A model generated the notes under the pieces. It was not told where the DNA came from, ran no database searches, and saw only the letters and a list, made by a program, of their open reading frames with translations. A stretch of 41,893 nt of DNA from Oscillospiraceae bacterium (lineage in GTDB: Bacteria; Bacillota; Clostridia; Oscillospirales; Oscillospiraceae): the NCBI GenBank assembly GCA_015067525.1, contig SVMH01000015.1, positions 1 through 41,893 on the forward strand, written 5' to 3'. A program made the position numbers and the translations under genes. Below, in pieces: positions 6,338 through 13,299 of this stretch (within the stretch, counting starts at the first letter, position 1; each line of letters starts with the position of its first letter).

Positions 6338-6901
6338 TCAATTCTCCGCGCGTAAGTCTTCGGCCTCAAAGTACTTCTTCAGCGGCTTTTTCAGCAGCAG
6401 GATCAGCACGATACAGATGATGATGCACAGCACCACATAGGGCGCGTTATAGAGGAAGGAATAGATCCATTCGTTGGTCATGGGCATGCCGAAATAGGTG
6501 TCCGGCATCCACTTGCCCCACACCACGGCGCCCACCACGAAATGGGCCACAAAGCGCAGGAAACCGCCCAGCAGCGTGCCCTTGATCATGGCGTTGGTCT
6601 TGCCCTTCATGAGGCCAGCGCCAAGACCCAGCAGCGCATAGGCAACGAGGTAGTCGGCGATCATCGTCGTCCAGTCGATGGCAATGCCATTACCCAGGAA
6701 ATACTGCAGCACACCGTGGGCAAAGCCCACCAACGTGCCCCAACCGGCGCCATAGCGCACAGCAAAGAGGATAATGGGCAGGGTGGCGGCGTCCACGCTG
6801 CCGCCGTTGGGGAATTCATAGATTCTCAAATAACCCAGAATCTGTGCCAGAGCCAGCAGCATTGCCGCCTCGCACATCATTTTGATCTTTTTGTGGTCCA
6901 T
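6338..6901 (-). CDS. thiT: Energy-coupled thiamine transporter substrate-binding protein ThiT
   Basis: A 187-residue membrane protein, the substrate-specific S component of an ECF-type thiamine transporter. It has six hydrophobic segments and the ThiT signature region: LGYLRIYEFPNGGSVDAATL near residues 23-42 and the glycine-rich FAVRYGAGWGTLVGFAHGV near residues 47-65, then the conserved YLVAYALLGLGAGL. It needs a shared ECF energizing module (two ATPases and a T protein), which is not encoded in this window. An AAGGAGG box precedes the ATG. The TPP riboswitch and terminator upstream confirm the substrate: expression should fall when thiamine pyrophosphate is plentiful. Confidence 0.95.
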   Translation of the reverse strand: MDHKKIKMMCEAAMLLALAQILGYLRIYEFPNGGSVDAATLPIILFAVRYGAGWGTLVGFAHGVLQYFLGNGIAIDWTTMIADYLVAYALLGLGAGLMKGKTNAMIKGTLLGGFLRFVAHFVVGAVVWGKWMPDTYFGMPMTNEWIYSFLYNAPYVVLCIIICIVLILLLKKPLKKYFEAEDLRAEN

Positions 6902-6916
6902 ACATTTACCTCCTTA

Positions 6917-6948
6917 AAACAAAAAGTACCACATGGCGAGCCATGCGG
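6917..6948 (-). terminator. Riboswitch-controlled terminator ahead of thiT
   Basis: On the minus strand CCGCATGG (6941-6948) pairs with CCATGTGG (6929-6936) around a 4-base loop and is followed by TACTTTTTGTTTT, directly before the thiT ribosome binding site. This is the expression platform expected for transcription attenuation by the TPP riboswitch. Confidence 0.75.
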
Positions 6949-7006
6949 CGTCGCAATGCGGTACACGAGGTACACGGACAGTATGGGCCAATACTGCCAC
7001 CTATAT

Positions 7007-7104
7007 AATCGCATTCCTACGCCGGCATTACCCGGATCAGGTTCGAGGGACCTATGCGGCAATACGCATCATCTCAGCCGGCTTGCGCCAGCGCCCCTTG
7101 GATT
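7007..7104 (-). promoter_or_regulatory. TPP riboswitch (THI element) controlling thiT
   Basis: The minus strand carries the conserved parts of the thiamine pyrophosphate aptamer: the CTGAGA box (7072-7077), and then ACCTGATCCGGGTAATGCCG followed by GCGTAGGAA. The AATC/GATT ends at 7101-7104 and 7007-7010 can close P1. Transcription should start only a few bases upstream (promoter 7113-7141), so the leader begins with the aptamer. Ligand binding is expected to favour the terminator at 6917-6948 and turn thiT off. Confidence 0.95.
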
Positions 7105-7112
7105 GTACGTTC

Positions 7113-7141
7113 AATATAGCACTCCCCCGCTCTGCTGTCAA
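7113..7141 (-). promoter_or_regulatory. Promoter of the riboswitch-thiT transcript
   Basis: Minus-strand TTGACA (7136-7141) and TATATT (7113-7118), spacer 17. Confidence 0.75.
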
Positions 7142-7142
7142 G

Positions 7143-7170
7143 AAAAAAAGCCGCCCTTTCGGGCGGCTTT
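7143..7170 (-). terminator. Terminator after pncB
   Basis: Minus-strand stem AAAGCCGCCC/GGGCGGCTTT with a GAAA loop, ending in T7. It lies between the pncB stop codon and the -35 box of the thiT promoter. Confidence 0.88.
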
Positions 7171-7177
7171 GGGGATT

Positions 7178-8638
7178 TTATTTGCTGACCTGCTGGCTCT
7201 TTTCCAGCAGCTCGTGCTGGATGTTCCACAGCTTGTTGGACAGGTCCACATAGTACTTATGGGGATTATCAAAGCGCTTGACCTCATCCCACAGCGTATC
7301 CACCTGCGCGCGGCAGTAGTCCTGGATCTCCTGCAGGCTGGGGCACTGGTAGACCAGTTCGCCCTTGATAAAGATGGGAACCAGCAGCTCCTTGGCGTTG
7401 AAGTCGTAGACCACCTTCTTCTTCCAGGTGGCGTAGGGATCGAAGATCTCCAGATCGCCGCTGTCGTCCACGGTCTCATCGTACACGGTCATGTAGTCGG
7501 CGATGGCCTTGCCGGTGTCGTTGCCGTAGAAGCGCCACAGCTTCTTGAAGTGGGGCACAGTGATCTTCTCCACGTTCTCGCTGACCTTGATCTTGGGGAT
7601 GATCTCGCCATCCTCGTTCTCCACGGCCACCAGCTTGTAAACGCCGCCGAACACCGGCTCGCTGCGGGCGGTGATGAGCCGCTCACCCACGCCGAACATG
7701 TCGATCTGGGCGCCCTGCTGCAGCAGGTCACGGATCAGGTACTCGTCCAGAGAGTTGGAAACGGAGATCTTGCACTCGGTCCAGCCGGCCTCATCCAGCA
7801 TCGCCCGGGCCTTCTGGCTCAGGTAGGCCATATCGCCGCTGTCAAGGCGGATGCCGCACTTGGTGATGCCCAGAGGCTTGAGCACCTCGTTGAAGGCGCG
7901 GATGGCGTTGGGGATACCGGACTTGAGGGTGTTGTAAGTATCCACCAGCAGCGTTGCGTTGGTGGGATAGATCTCGCAGTAGGTCTTGAAGGCCTCATAC
8001 TCGGTGTCAAACATCTGCACCCAGGCGTGGGCCATGGTGCCGCCGGCAGGCACGCCGTAGAGCTGGTCGGAGATGGTGCAGGCCGTGCCGTTGACGCCGC
8101 CGATATAGGCAGCTCTGGCGCCTACGATGGCAGCATCGGCGCCCTGTGCGCGGCGGGAGCCGAACTCCAGCACCGTGCGGCCCTGTGCAGCGCGCACCAC
8201 GCGGTTGGCCTTGGTGGCGATCAGGCTCTGGTGGTTGATGGTCAGCAGCGTAAAGGTCTCGATGAGCTGGGCCTCGATGGCGGGGGCCTTCACCACCACC
8301 AGCGGCTCCTTGGGGAACACGGGGGTGCCTTCGGGCACGGCGTAGATATCACCGGTAAAGCGGAAGTTCTTCAGATACTCCAGGAACTCCTCGCAGAACA
8401 GATTGCGGCCGCGCAGGTATTCGATATCCTCCTCAGAGAAATGCAGGTCCTGAATGTATTCGATCAGCTGCTCCAAGCCTGCAGCGATGGCAAAACCGCC
8501 CTGATCGGGCACACGACGGAAGAACACGTCAAAAATGACGGTTCTGTCACAATAACCGTTATTGAAGTAGCCGTTGCTCATGGTCAACTCATAGAAGTCA
8601 CAGAGCATGGTCATGTTCAGCTTTTCCGAAGTTTTCAT
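7178..8638 (-). CDS. pncB: Nicotinate phosphoribosyltransferase
   Basis: A 486-residue enzyme of the Preiss-Handler pathway: nicotinate plus PRPP plus ATP gives nicotinate mononucleotide (EC 6.3.4.21). Family features are the N-terminal LCDFYELTMSNGYF, VFFRRVPDQGGFAIAAGLEQ, EFGSRRAQGADAAI near residue 160, the GGVNGTACTISDQLYGVPAGG stretch shortly after it (21 residues, so read GTMAHAWVQMF as its end), GIRLDSGDMAYLSQ and SNSLDEYLI. The start at 8638 is preferred over an in-frame TTG six codons upstream because GAGG lies between them. Its product feeds the NadD domain encoded at 19406-20596, so this cell can make NAD from dietary niacin. Confidence 0.95.
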   Translation of the reverse strand: MKTSEKLNMTMLCDFYELTMSNGYFNNGYCDRTVIFDVFFRRVPDQGGFAIAAGLEQLIEYIQDLHFSEEDIEYLRGRNLFCEEFLEYLKNFRFTGDIYAVPEGTPVFPKEPLVVVKAPAIEAQLIETFTLLTINHQSLIATKANRVVRAAQGRTVLEFGSRRAQGADAAIVGARAAYIGGVNGTACTISDQLYGVPAGGTMAHAWVQMFDTEYEAFKTYCEIYPTNATLLVDTYNTLKSGIPNAIRAFNEVLKPLGITKCGIRLDSGDMAYLSQKARAMLDEAGWTECKISVSNSLDEYLIRDLLQQGAQIDMFGVGERLITARSEPVFGGVYKLVAVENEDGEIIPKIKVSENVEKITVPHFKKLWRFYGNDTGKAIADYMTVYDETVDDSGDLEIFDPYATWKKKVVYDFNAKELLVPIFIKGELVYQCPSLQEIQDYCRAQVDTLWDEVKRFDNPHKYYVDLSNKLWNIQHELLEKSQQVSK

Positions 8639-8679
8639 GTTTTTTACCTCGAACAAAAATATTAGGGGTCGCTTTTTGT

Positions 8680-8708
8680 ATTATAACCCGCCTTGCGGAT
8701 AAACGCAA
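8680..8708 (-). promoter_or_regulatory. Promoter of pncB
   Basis: Minus-strand TTGCGT (8703-8708) and TATAAT (8680-8685), spacer 17, about 40 bases ahead of the ATG. Confidence 0.65.
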
Positions 8709-8742
8709 CTGTTAGATGCAGATTTTGTTGACTAAATCACGT

Positions 8743-9228
8743 TTACTCCTGTCTTGACAGTTCCTCATGCGCCAACAGCCATCGCTTGCACTCCGTGCCG
8801 CCGGCATAGCCGGTGAGGGAGCCGTCCGCACCCAGCACCCGATGGCAGGGAATGATGATAGAGATGGGGTTGCGGCCCACCGCACCGCCCACCGCGCGGG
8901 CACTGCTGCCCAGCGCGGCGGCCAGATCGCCGTATGTCCGCGTTTCACCGCAGGGGATCTGCAGCAGCTGCTGCCAGACCCGCTGTTGAAAATCCGTACC
9001 TGCCGGCAGGAGCGGCAGCTCGTCGCCCGCAGGCTCCTCGCCTGCAAAATAACTGTCCAGCCAAAGCCGTGCATCGATAAAGACGGGGACATCGTCCTTC
9101 TCCTCCCACGCCGCCGCGCCGCCGCCGAAATATCGTTGGCCCGCCAGCCACAGGCCTGTCAGGGCGGCACCGTCACTGGCCAGCGTCAGCGGCCCCAGTG
9201 GTGAGGGATAAACTGTGCGGTATTCCAT
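8743..9228 (-). CDS. ogt: Methylated-DNA-[protein]-cysteine S-methyltransferase
   Basis: A 161-residue DNA repair protein that moves the methyl group from O6-methylguanine (or O4-methylthymine) to its own cysteine, a one-use reaction. The active-site motif is IIIPCHRVLG at about residues 122-131, preceded by the DNA-binding helix-turn-helix (TYGDLAAALGSSARAVGGAV) and followed by GYAGGTECKRWLLAHE. The N-terminal ribonuclease-H-like domain is present. An AAAGGAGA box precedes the ATG. It lacks an Ada-type regulatory domain. It sits behind a terminator-like hairpin, so it may depend on read-through from the gene upstream or on a weak own promoter. Confidence 0.95.
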   Translation of the reverse strand: MEYRTVYPSPLGPLTLASDGAALTGLWLAGQRYFGGGAAAWEEKDDVPVFIDARLWLDSYFAGEEPAGDELPLLPAGTDFQQRVWQQLLQIPCGETRTYGDLAAALGSSARAVGGAVGRNPISIIIPCHRVLGADGSLTGYAGGTECKRWLLAHEELSRQE

Positions 9229-9246
9229 ACCTTTCTCCTTTCTACA

Positions 9247-9283
9247 GAAAAAGGAGCACAGGGTTCCCTGTGCTCCTTTTGTT
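9247..9283. terminator. Terminator between the zinc-ribbon gene and ogt
   Basis: A long stem, AAAAGGAGCACAGGG with its complement around a 3-base loop, ending leftward in a T run. It lies 14 bases after the stop codon at 9297. Confidence 0.85.
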
Positions 9284-9296
9284 CCGTTGTTAAGGA

Positions 9297-9719
9297 TCAG
9301 TCTTCCTCGTCCTCAGACTCGGCAGCCAGATCGCTCAGGTCGAACTCCAGCTTCTCGCCGCAGTTGGGGCAGATGATCTCGCCGGCTTCCAGCTCGTCCT
9401 CGTCAAAGAGGATCTCCTCTTCGCAGACGGGGCAGGTGGTCTCAAACCACTCGGTGTCGTCATCCTCGTCCTCGTCGTCCTCTTCCTCGTCCTCGAGAGC
9501 CTCATACAGGACTTCCTCGACCTCGGACAGATCGTCGCTGACGGCGTCCAGACCCTCTTCCATGTCGTACAGATCTTCCTCGATCTCGCCGACCTTCTCG
9601 CACATCTCATCCAGAACATCAATGATGGCAGCGATCAGCTTGCCCTCCTTGGTCTCGGTGTCCAGAGCCAGACCCTCAGCCAGACCCTTCAGATAAGCGA
9701 CCTTTTCAAACAGTTCCAT
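9297..9719 (-). CDS. Acidic zinc-ribbon protein (CD1247 N-terminal-domain type)
   Basis: A 140-residue, very acidic protein. Residues 1-60 form a helical region (MELFEKVAYLKGLAEGL then KEGKLIAAIIDVLDEM), which is typical of the family named after Clostridioides difficile CD1247. A run of Asp and Glu at about 76-90 is a linker, and the C-terminal part is a zinc ribbon with CPVC near residue 96 and CPNC near residue 118. Related genes are common in Clostridia and are sometimes labelled as AraC regulators, but no DNA-binding helix-turn-helix is visible here. It follows efp by about 50 bases and is probably in the same transcript. Function unknown. Confidence 0.82.
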   Translation of the reverse strand: MELFEKVAYLKGLAEGLALDTETKEGKLIAAIIDVLDEMCEKVGEIEEDLYDMEEGLDAVSDDLSEVEEVLYEALEDEEEDDEDEDDDTEWFETTCPVCEEEILFDEDELEAGEIICPNCGEKLEFDLSDLAAESEDEED

Positions 9720-9772
9720 GGTTCATGCTCCTTTCGCTTGATGCAGATATGTTTGTGTTGGGTTTATTTTCC

Positions 9773-10339
9773 TTACTTGGAGCGGCCCAGATACTCGCCG
9801 GTACGGGTGTCGATCTGGATGCGGTCACCCTCGTTGATGAACAGGGGCACGCGGACCTCAGCGCCGGTCTCCACGGTGGCGGGCTTCAGGGTGTTGGTGG
9901 CGGTGTTGCCGGCGAGACCCGGCTCGGTGTGGGTCACTTCCAGATCCATGAAGTTGGGGCACTCCAGACCGAATGCCTTACCCTTGTAGCTCAGGACCTT
10001 GCAGACGGTGTTCTCGGTGACGAACTTGAAAGCGTCGCCCAGCAGATCGGCGCCCAGAGGGATCATGTCGAAGGTCTCCTGATCCATGAAGTAGTACAGA
10101 TCGCCGTCCTGATAGCTGTAGGACATCTCCTTGCGCTCAACAAAAGCTTCCTCGAACTTGTCATCGGGGTTGAAGGAAGTTTCGGTCACGCCGCCGGTGA
10201 TCACGTTGCGCATCTTGGTGCGGACGAAAGCAGCGCCCTTACCGGGCTTAACGTGCTGGAACTCCACGACCTGCATGACCTTGCCGTCCAGCTCGAAAGT
10301 CTTACCGTTTCTGAAATCACTTGCCTTGATAGTTGCCAT
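9773..10339 (-). CDS. efp: Translation elongation factor P
   Basis: A 188-residue three-domain factor that enters the ribosomal E site to rescue stalling at polyproline. The ATG at 10339 is chosen for its GGGAGG box and the family start [20 protein letters not shown]; the frame is open for 22 more codons. The domain I loop [13 protein letters not shown] carries the lysine (K34) that is modified in many bacteria. The C-terminal signature [20 protein letters not shown] is intact. No gene for an EpmA-type modification enzyme lies nearby. It has a good promoter and probably heads a transcript that includes the zinc-ribbon gene. Confidence 0.96.
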   Translation of the reverse strand: MATIKASDFRNGKTFELDGKVMQVVEFQHVKPGKGAAFVRTKMRNVITGGVTETSFNPDDKFEEAFVERKEMSYSYQDGDLYYFMDQETFDMIPLGADLLGDAFKFVTENTVCKVLSYKGKAFGLECPNFMDLEVTHTEPGLAGNTATNTLKPATVETGAEVRVPLFINEGDRIQIDTRTGEYLGRSK

Positions 10340-10417
10340 TGTATTATCCTCCCGTTTGATGGGAAAATACCGTTCATATTTCCCCGTAATTACTATAAAT
10401 GCCAAAACAGCTTTTAT

Positions 10418-10446
10418 ATTTTACAATATATAGCGCTGTTTGGCAA
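10418..10446 (-). promoter_or_regulatory. Promoter of efp
   Basis: Minus-strand TTGCCA (10441-10446) and TAAAAT (10418-10423), spacer 17. The leader to the efp ATG is about 75 bases. Confidence 0.6.
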
Positions 10447-10487
10447 GCCTTTTGCGCTATTTTTTCCTTATCCTGACGGAAAAAGCC

Positions 10488-11561
10488 TTACAGATGCAGC
10501 AATTCCTTATCCAACTGCATCAAATTGCGGCATCCGTTCTCCTCCAGCACCACCACATCCTCGATGCGCACGCCGAAGCGGCCCGGCAGGTAGATGCCCG
10601 GCTCCACGCTGATGACGGCGTGCAGCGGCAGGGGGTTTTCGTTGGCCGGGGTGGCGTTGGGCGACTCGTGGACTTCCAGTCCCAGACTGTGGCCCAGGCT
10701 GTGGCCGAAATACCGGCCGTAACCGGCAGCGGCGATGATATCGCGGGCAGCGACATCCACTTCGCGGCCGGTTTTGCCGGCGCGTGCCGCAGCCAGCGCC
10801 GCACGCTGGGCCTCCAGCACGATGCCGTAGACATGCTCCATCTCCTCCGTCACCTGTCCCACCGCCACGGTGCGGGTCATATCGGAGCAGTAGCCCTGAT
10901 ACACGCAGCCGAAATCAAAGGTGATGAAATCGCCCTCCTGCACGGCGCGGTCCGTGGGCACGGCGTGGGGCATGCTGCCGTTAGGGCCGCTGGCCACGAT
11001 GGTGTCAAAGCTCATCTTCTCCGCGCCGGCGGAAATAGCCAGATACTGCAGCTTTGCTGCCAGCTGACGCTCCGTCACACCGGGGCGGATCTCCGGCAGG
11101 AGCCGGCGAAAGGCCTCCTCAGCAATGCGCTGGGCGCGGATCATGCACCCGATCTCCTGCTCGTCCTTACTTTGGCGCAGCCGGCGCATCAGCGCGGCGG
11201 CACTCTTGAAGCCGCAGTTGAGCCGCTCGCTGTACACGCGGTAGTCCGCCACCGTCATGCTGTCTTCCTCAAAGCCGATGACCCGGGCGCCGGAGAGCTC
11301 CAGCGCTTCGTTGAGCCATGCGATGTAGCCCTTTTCCCGATCCACCAGACCGATGGCCGCATTGTCCACCTGTGCCTCCGCCGCCTCGATATAGCGCGAA
11401 TCGGTGAAGAAAAAGTTGCCCTTGGTGGTCACCAGCACCACGCCGCTCTCCCCGTCGCCGGGAAATCCGGTGGCGTAGAAACGGTTGGGTGCGCCGGTCA
11501 GCAAAATGCCGTCCAGCCCGTACTGCGGCAGCGCCGCGGCAATGGCGTCAAAACGGTTCAT
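10488..11561 (-). CDS. M24-family Xaa-Pro peptidase
   Basis: A 357-residue aminopeptidase of the creatinase/prolidase fold, which removes N-terminal residues or splits dipeptides ahead of proline. The N-terminal non-catalytic domain (1-125) is followed by the pita-bread domain. The five metal ligands are visible in order: FDFG, SDMTR, the histidine in GHSLGHSLG, the glutamate in SVEPGIY, and RIEDVVVL. The ATG at 11561 is chosen over longer starts because of AAGGAGA and because it makes an ATGA overlap with yqeG upstream. Next to efp, as in many Firmicutes (pepP/papA-efp order), which suggests shared regulation but no shared pathway. Confidence 0.93.
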   Translation of the reverse strand: MNRFDAIAAALPQYGLDGILLTGAPNRFYATGFPGDGESGVVLVTTKGNFFFTDSRYIEAAEAQVDNAAIGLVDREKGYIAWLNEALELSGARVIGFEEDSMTVADYRVYSERLNCGFKSAAALMRRLRQSKDEQEIGCMIRAQRIAEEAFRRLLPEIRPGVTERQLAAKLQYLAISAGAEKMSFDTIVASGPNGSMPHAVPTDRAVQEGDFITFDFGCVYQGYCSDMTRTVAVGQVTEEMEHVYGIVLEAQRAALAAARAGKTGREVDVAARDIIAAAGYGRYFGHSLGHSLGLEVHESPNATPANENPLPLHAVISVEPGIYLPGRFGVRIEDVVVLEENGCRNLMQLDKELLHL

Positions 11562-12061
11562 AGATAATTCTCCTTCGTCAGCGCCTTGAAGGGGGCCTGC
11601 AGCGCGTGGAGCACATGGTTCCATGCACCCACCGGGCCGCCCAGCGGCTCCACCATCAGCGCCAGCACGCAGCTGCGCTTGGCGCCCAGCACATCGGTCA
11701 GCAGCTTGTCACCCAGCATGGCGGTCTCCTTCTCGGTGACGCCGGCCTTGGCCATGGCCTCGCGGTAACCGCGCTTGGCGGGCTTACCGGCGTGGCCCAC
11801 GTAGGTGATGCCCATATCCTTGCAGAAGGTCTCCACCCGGGCGGAGCTGCGGTTATTGGACAGGATCATCACCTCGACGCCCGCTTCCTTCATGGCCTGC
11901 ACCCAGCCGAGCACCGTCTCATCGGGACGGGCCACGCTGCGGGGTGCCAGCGTATAATCCAGATCGCACAGCAGCAGCTTGATGCCCCATTGCTGCAGCA
12001 TCTGCGGCGTAATATCCGTATAGGCCGCGTACAGCCGATCCGGGATCAGAGAAAAACTCAT
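11558..12061 (-). CDS. YqeG family HAD-IIIA phosphatase
   Basis: A 167-residue HAD-superfamily phosphatase of the YqeG type (TIGR01668). Motif I is LLCDLDYTLAP (nucleophile and acid/base aspartates), motif II is MILSNNRS, and motifs III and IV are seen as GKPAKRG and MLGDKLLTDVLGAKR. A usual Asn is replaced by Tyr in the DLDxTL motif, which is tolerated in the family. The N-terminal SFSLIPDRLYAAYTDITPQM is typical. In Bacillus yqeG heads the yqeH-nadD-yqeK-rsfS cluster; here it is split from that cluster (19026-20918) by about 8 kb. The physiological substrate is not certain. Confidence 0.9.
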   Translation of the reverse strand: MSFSLIPDRLYAAYTDITPQMLQQWGIKLLLCDLDYTLAPRSVARPDETVLGWVQAMKEAGVEVMILSNNRSSARVETFCKDMGITYVGHAGKPAKRGYREAMAKAGVTEKETAMLGDKLLTDVLGAKRSCVLALMVEPLGGPVGAWNHVLHALQAPFKALTKENYL

Positions 12062-12093
12062 ACGCTATCTCCTTCGTTCATAGACTACTATAT

Positions 12094-12122
12094 AGTGTAG
12101 CATTCTTCCCCAATAAATACAA
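12094..12122 (-). promoter_or_regulatory. Probable promoter of yqeG and the Xaa-Pro peptidase
   Basis: Minus-strand TTGTAT (12117-12122) and TACACT (12094-12099), spacer 17. It overlaps the upstream region of the rightward gene at 12135. Confidence 0.45.
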
Positions 12123-12134
12123 GAGGTGATGTGA

Positions 12135-12911
12135 TTGCAGCTGCATCTCGCCGTCACGCCCGAGCATCTGGAGCGCGCCCTTGCCCTGACAGCCCACGTG
12201 GCCCACGCGGCCTTCCGCATCGGCGAGGACGGCGCACTTCTCAGCCGCGCGCTGCCTGCCGCGCTGCAGGGCGGCGTCATGGTGGTGGACTGCGCCGTTT
12301 CCTTCCCCGCTGCCGCGGTTGAGGACGCGGCGCGACAGCTCCTGCGCGTCTGTCTGCGGCGCAGCTTCTCCGGCGTGGTGCTGGATGCACCCGATACGTC
12401 CTCCCCTTCCGTACTGGCGCTGGCGCAACAGCTGCAGCCAATGGCCGCGCAGTATCGGCGGCGGCTCTATGTGCCGGAATGTCTGGCCCACGCAGCACCC
12501 GACGCCACGGTGCTGGTGTGTACGGCACTGTCCGGCGGATCGCTGCAGCAGCGGCTGGAGGAGGCGTGCGCGCAGTATGGCCCATCACGCATCGCGCTGG
12601 ACCTGCAGCGGCTGATGATGGAGTTCCCCATTCCCTGCCCCGGCGGCGAAGGAACGCCTTTGACCGCAAAAGAACTGCAGCAGCACCGGCAGGGACGGTG
12701 CGTCTACTACTGTGACGAGCTGTGCGCCCATTACTTCACCCGCCGCGGCGGACGGGAGACGCGCTTTATCCTCTACGATGACGCCGACACGCTGCGGCGC
12801 AAGATGGAACTGGCCCAAGCGCTGGGCATCGGCGAGGGTTTTCTCATGTGGCCGGAGACGGAAGATCTGTTGGAGAAGCTCTTTGACAAAAAGAAAGAAG
12901 GTGAACCGTAA
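12135..12911 (+). CDS. Hypothetical protein with a GH18-like C-terminal part
   Basis: A 258-residue protein that begins with TTG behind AAGAGGTGAT; no ATG or GTG gives a better start. No signal peptide or membrane segment is seen. The C-terminal third (TRFILYDDADTLRRKMELAQ, then ALGIGEGFLMWPE) resembles the last strands of a GH18-type TIM barrel, and FSGVVLDAPD near residue 77 sits where GH18 enzymes carry the DxxDxDxE motif, but the acidic catalytic pattern is missing. It is therefore either a catalytically dead barrel or an unrelated fold with a chance likeness. It stands alone, divergent from yqeG. Confident that it is a gene (strong codon use, ends in a terminator), not of its role. Confidence 0.7.
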   Translation: MQLHLAVTPEHLERALALTAHVAHAAFRIGEDGALLSRALPAALQGGVMVVDCAVSFPAAAVEDAARQLLRVCLRRSFSGVVLDAPDTSSPSVLALAQQLQPMAAQYRRRLYVPECLAHAAPDATVLVCTALSGGSLQQRLEEACAQYGPSRIALDLQRLMMEFPIPCPGGEGTPLTAKELQQHRQGRCVYYCDELCAHYFTRRGGRETRFILYDDADTLRRKMELAQALGIGEGFLMWPETEDLLEKLFDKKKEGEP

Positions 12912-12923
12912 CGGTTCACCTTC
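12897..12923 (-). terminator. Terminator of rpsU, overlapping the end of the convergent gene
   Basis: A perfect 12-bp stem (12897-12908 with 12912-12923). The 3-base loop is exactly the TAA stop codon of the rightward gene. Only the leftward side has a T-rich tail (TTTCTTTTTG), so it works mainly for rpsU. Confidence 0.8.
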
Positions 12924-12936
12924 TGTGCGAAACAGA

Positions 12937-13122
12937 TTAATAATATCTCTTGTTTCTATTCTTGCGGGCGGCCTCGCTCTTCTTGCGGCGCTTGACGCTG
13001 GGGCTCTCATAGCACTCTCTGCGACGCACCTCTGCAACGATACCGGCCTTAGCACAGCTTCTCTTAAAACGCTTCAGAGCGCTGTCCAGGGACTCGCCTT
13101 CCTTGACATGTACTTCGGACAT
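12937..13122 (-). CDS. rpsU: 30S ribosomal protein S21
   Basis: A 61-residue basic protein of the small ribosomal subunit. The start [20 protein letters not shown], the middle [17 protein letters not shown] and the lysine/arginine-rich tail ending RNRNKRYY-like are all typical of S21, and the length is normal for Firmicutes. It is preceded by GGAGGGAGG and a perfect consensus promoter. It is a single-gene unit. Confidence 0.97.
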   Translation of the reverse strand: MSEVHVKEGESLDSALKRFKRSCAKAGIVAEVRRRECYESPSVKRRKKSEAARKNRNKRYY

Positions 13123-13201
13123 TTATTTTCCCTCCCTCCGATATATCCGGCTAAATCCAGGATACTCTTTAAGAGTCATTGGACATGACTTAACAGACAG
13201 C

Positions 13202-13230
13202 ATTATATCGGCTCACAATGCCATTGTCAA
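13202..13230 (-). promoter_or_regulatory. Promoter of rpsU (perfect consensus)
   Basis: Minus-strand TTGACA (13225-13230) and TATAAT (13202-13207), spacer 17: the strongest promoter in the window by match. The leader of about 75 bases contains a small hairpin, AGTCAT/ATGACT, near 13176-13192. Confidence 0.85.
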
Positions 13231-13252
13231 GTTATTTTTTTGTATTTTTGCA

Positions 13253-13287
13253 AGAAAAGAGGAGCGATGCTGCCATCGCTCCTCTTT
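13253..13287. terminator. Terminator of leuS
   Basis: Stem AAAGAGGAGCGATG with its complement around a 4-base loop, followed leftward by TTTTCTTGC. It lies about 15 bases past the leuS stop codon and just upstream of the rpsU promoter. Confidence 0.85.
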
Positions 13288-13299
13288 CGCGGTTTTTGA

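Noticed and set aside
5867-6420. Several overlapping short frames through the tRNA-Gln region
   Set aside because: They are translations of the tRNA, its copies and the hairpins; the repeated peptides come from repeated RNA sequence and not from a protein gene.
6542-8665. Long rightward reading frame opposite thiT and pncB
   Set aside because: It mirrors two strong leftward genes (thiT and pncB) with known motifs, spans the riboswitch between them, and has no ribosome binding site; it arises from the high GC content of the coding strand.
12080-12100. Near-palindrome CTACTATATAGTGTAG between yqeG and the rightward gene
   Set aside because: It overlaps the probable -10 box and the symmetry is offset, so it is not convincing as an operator.
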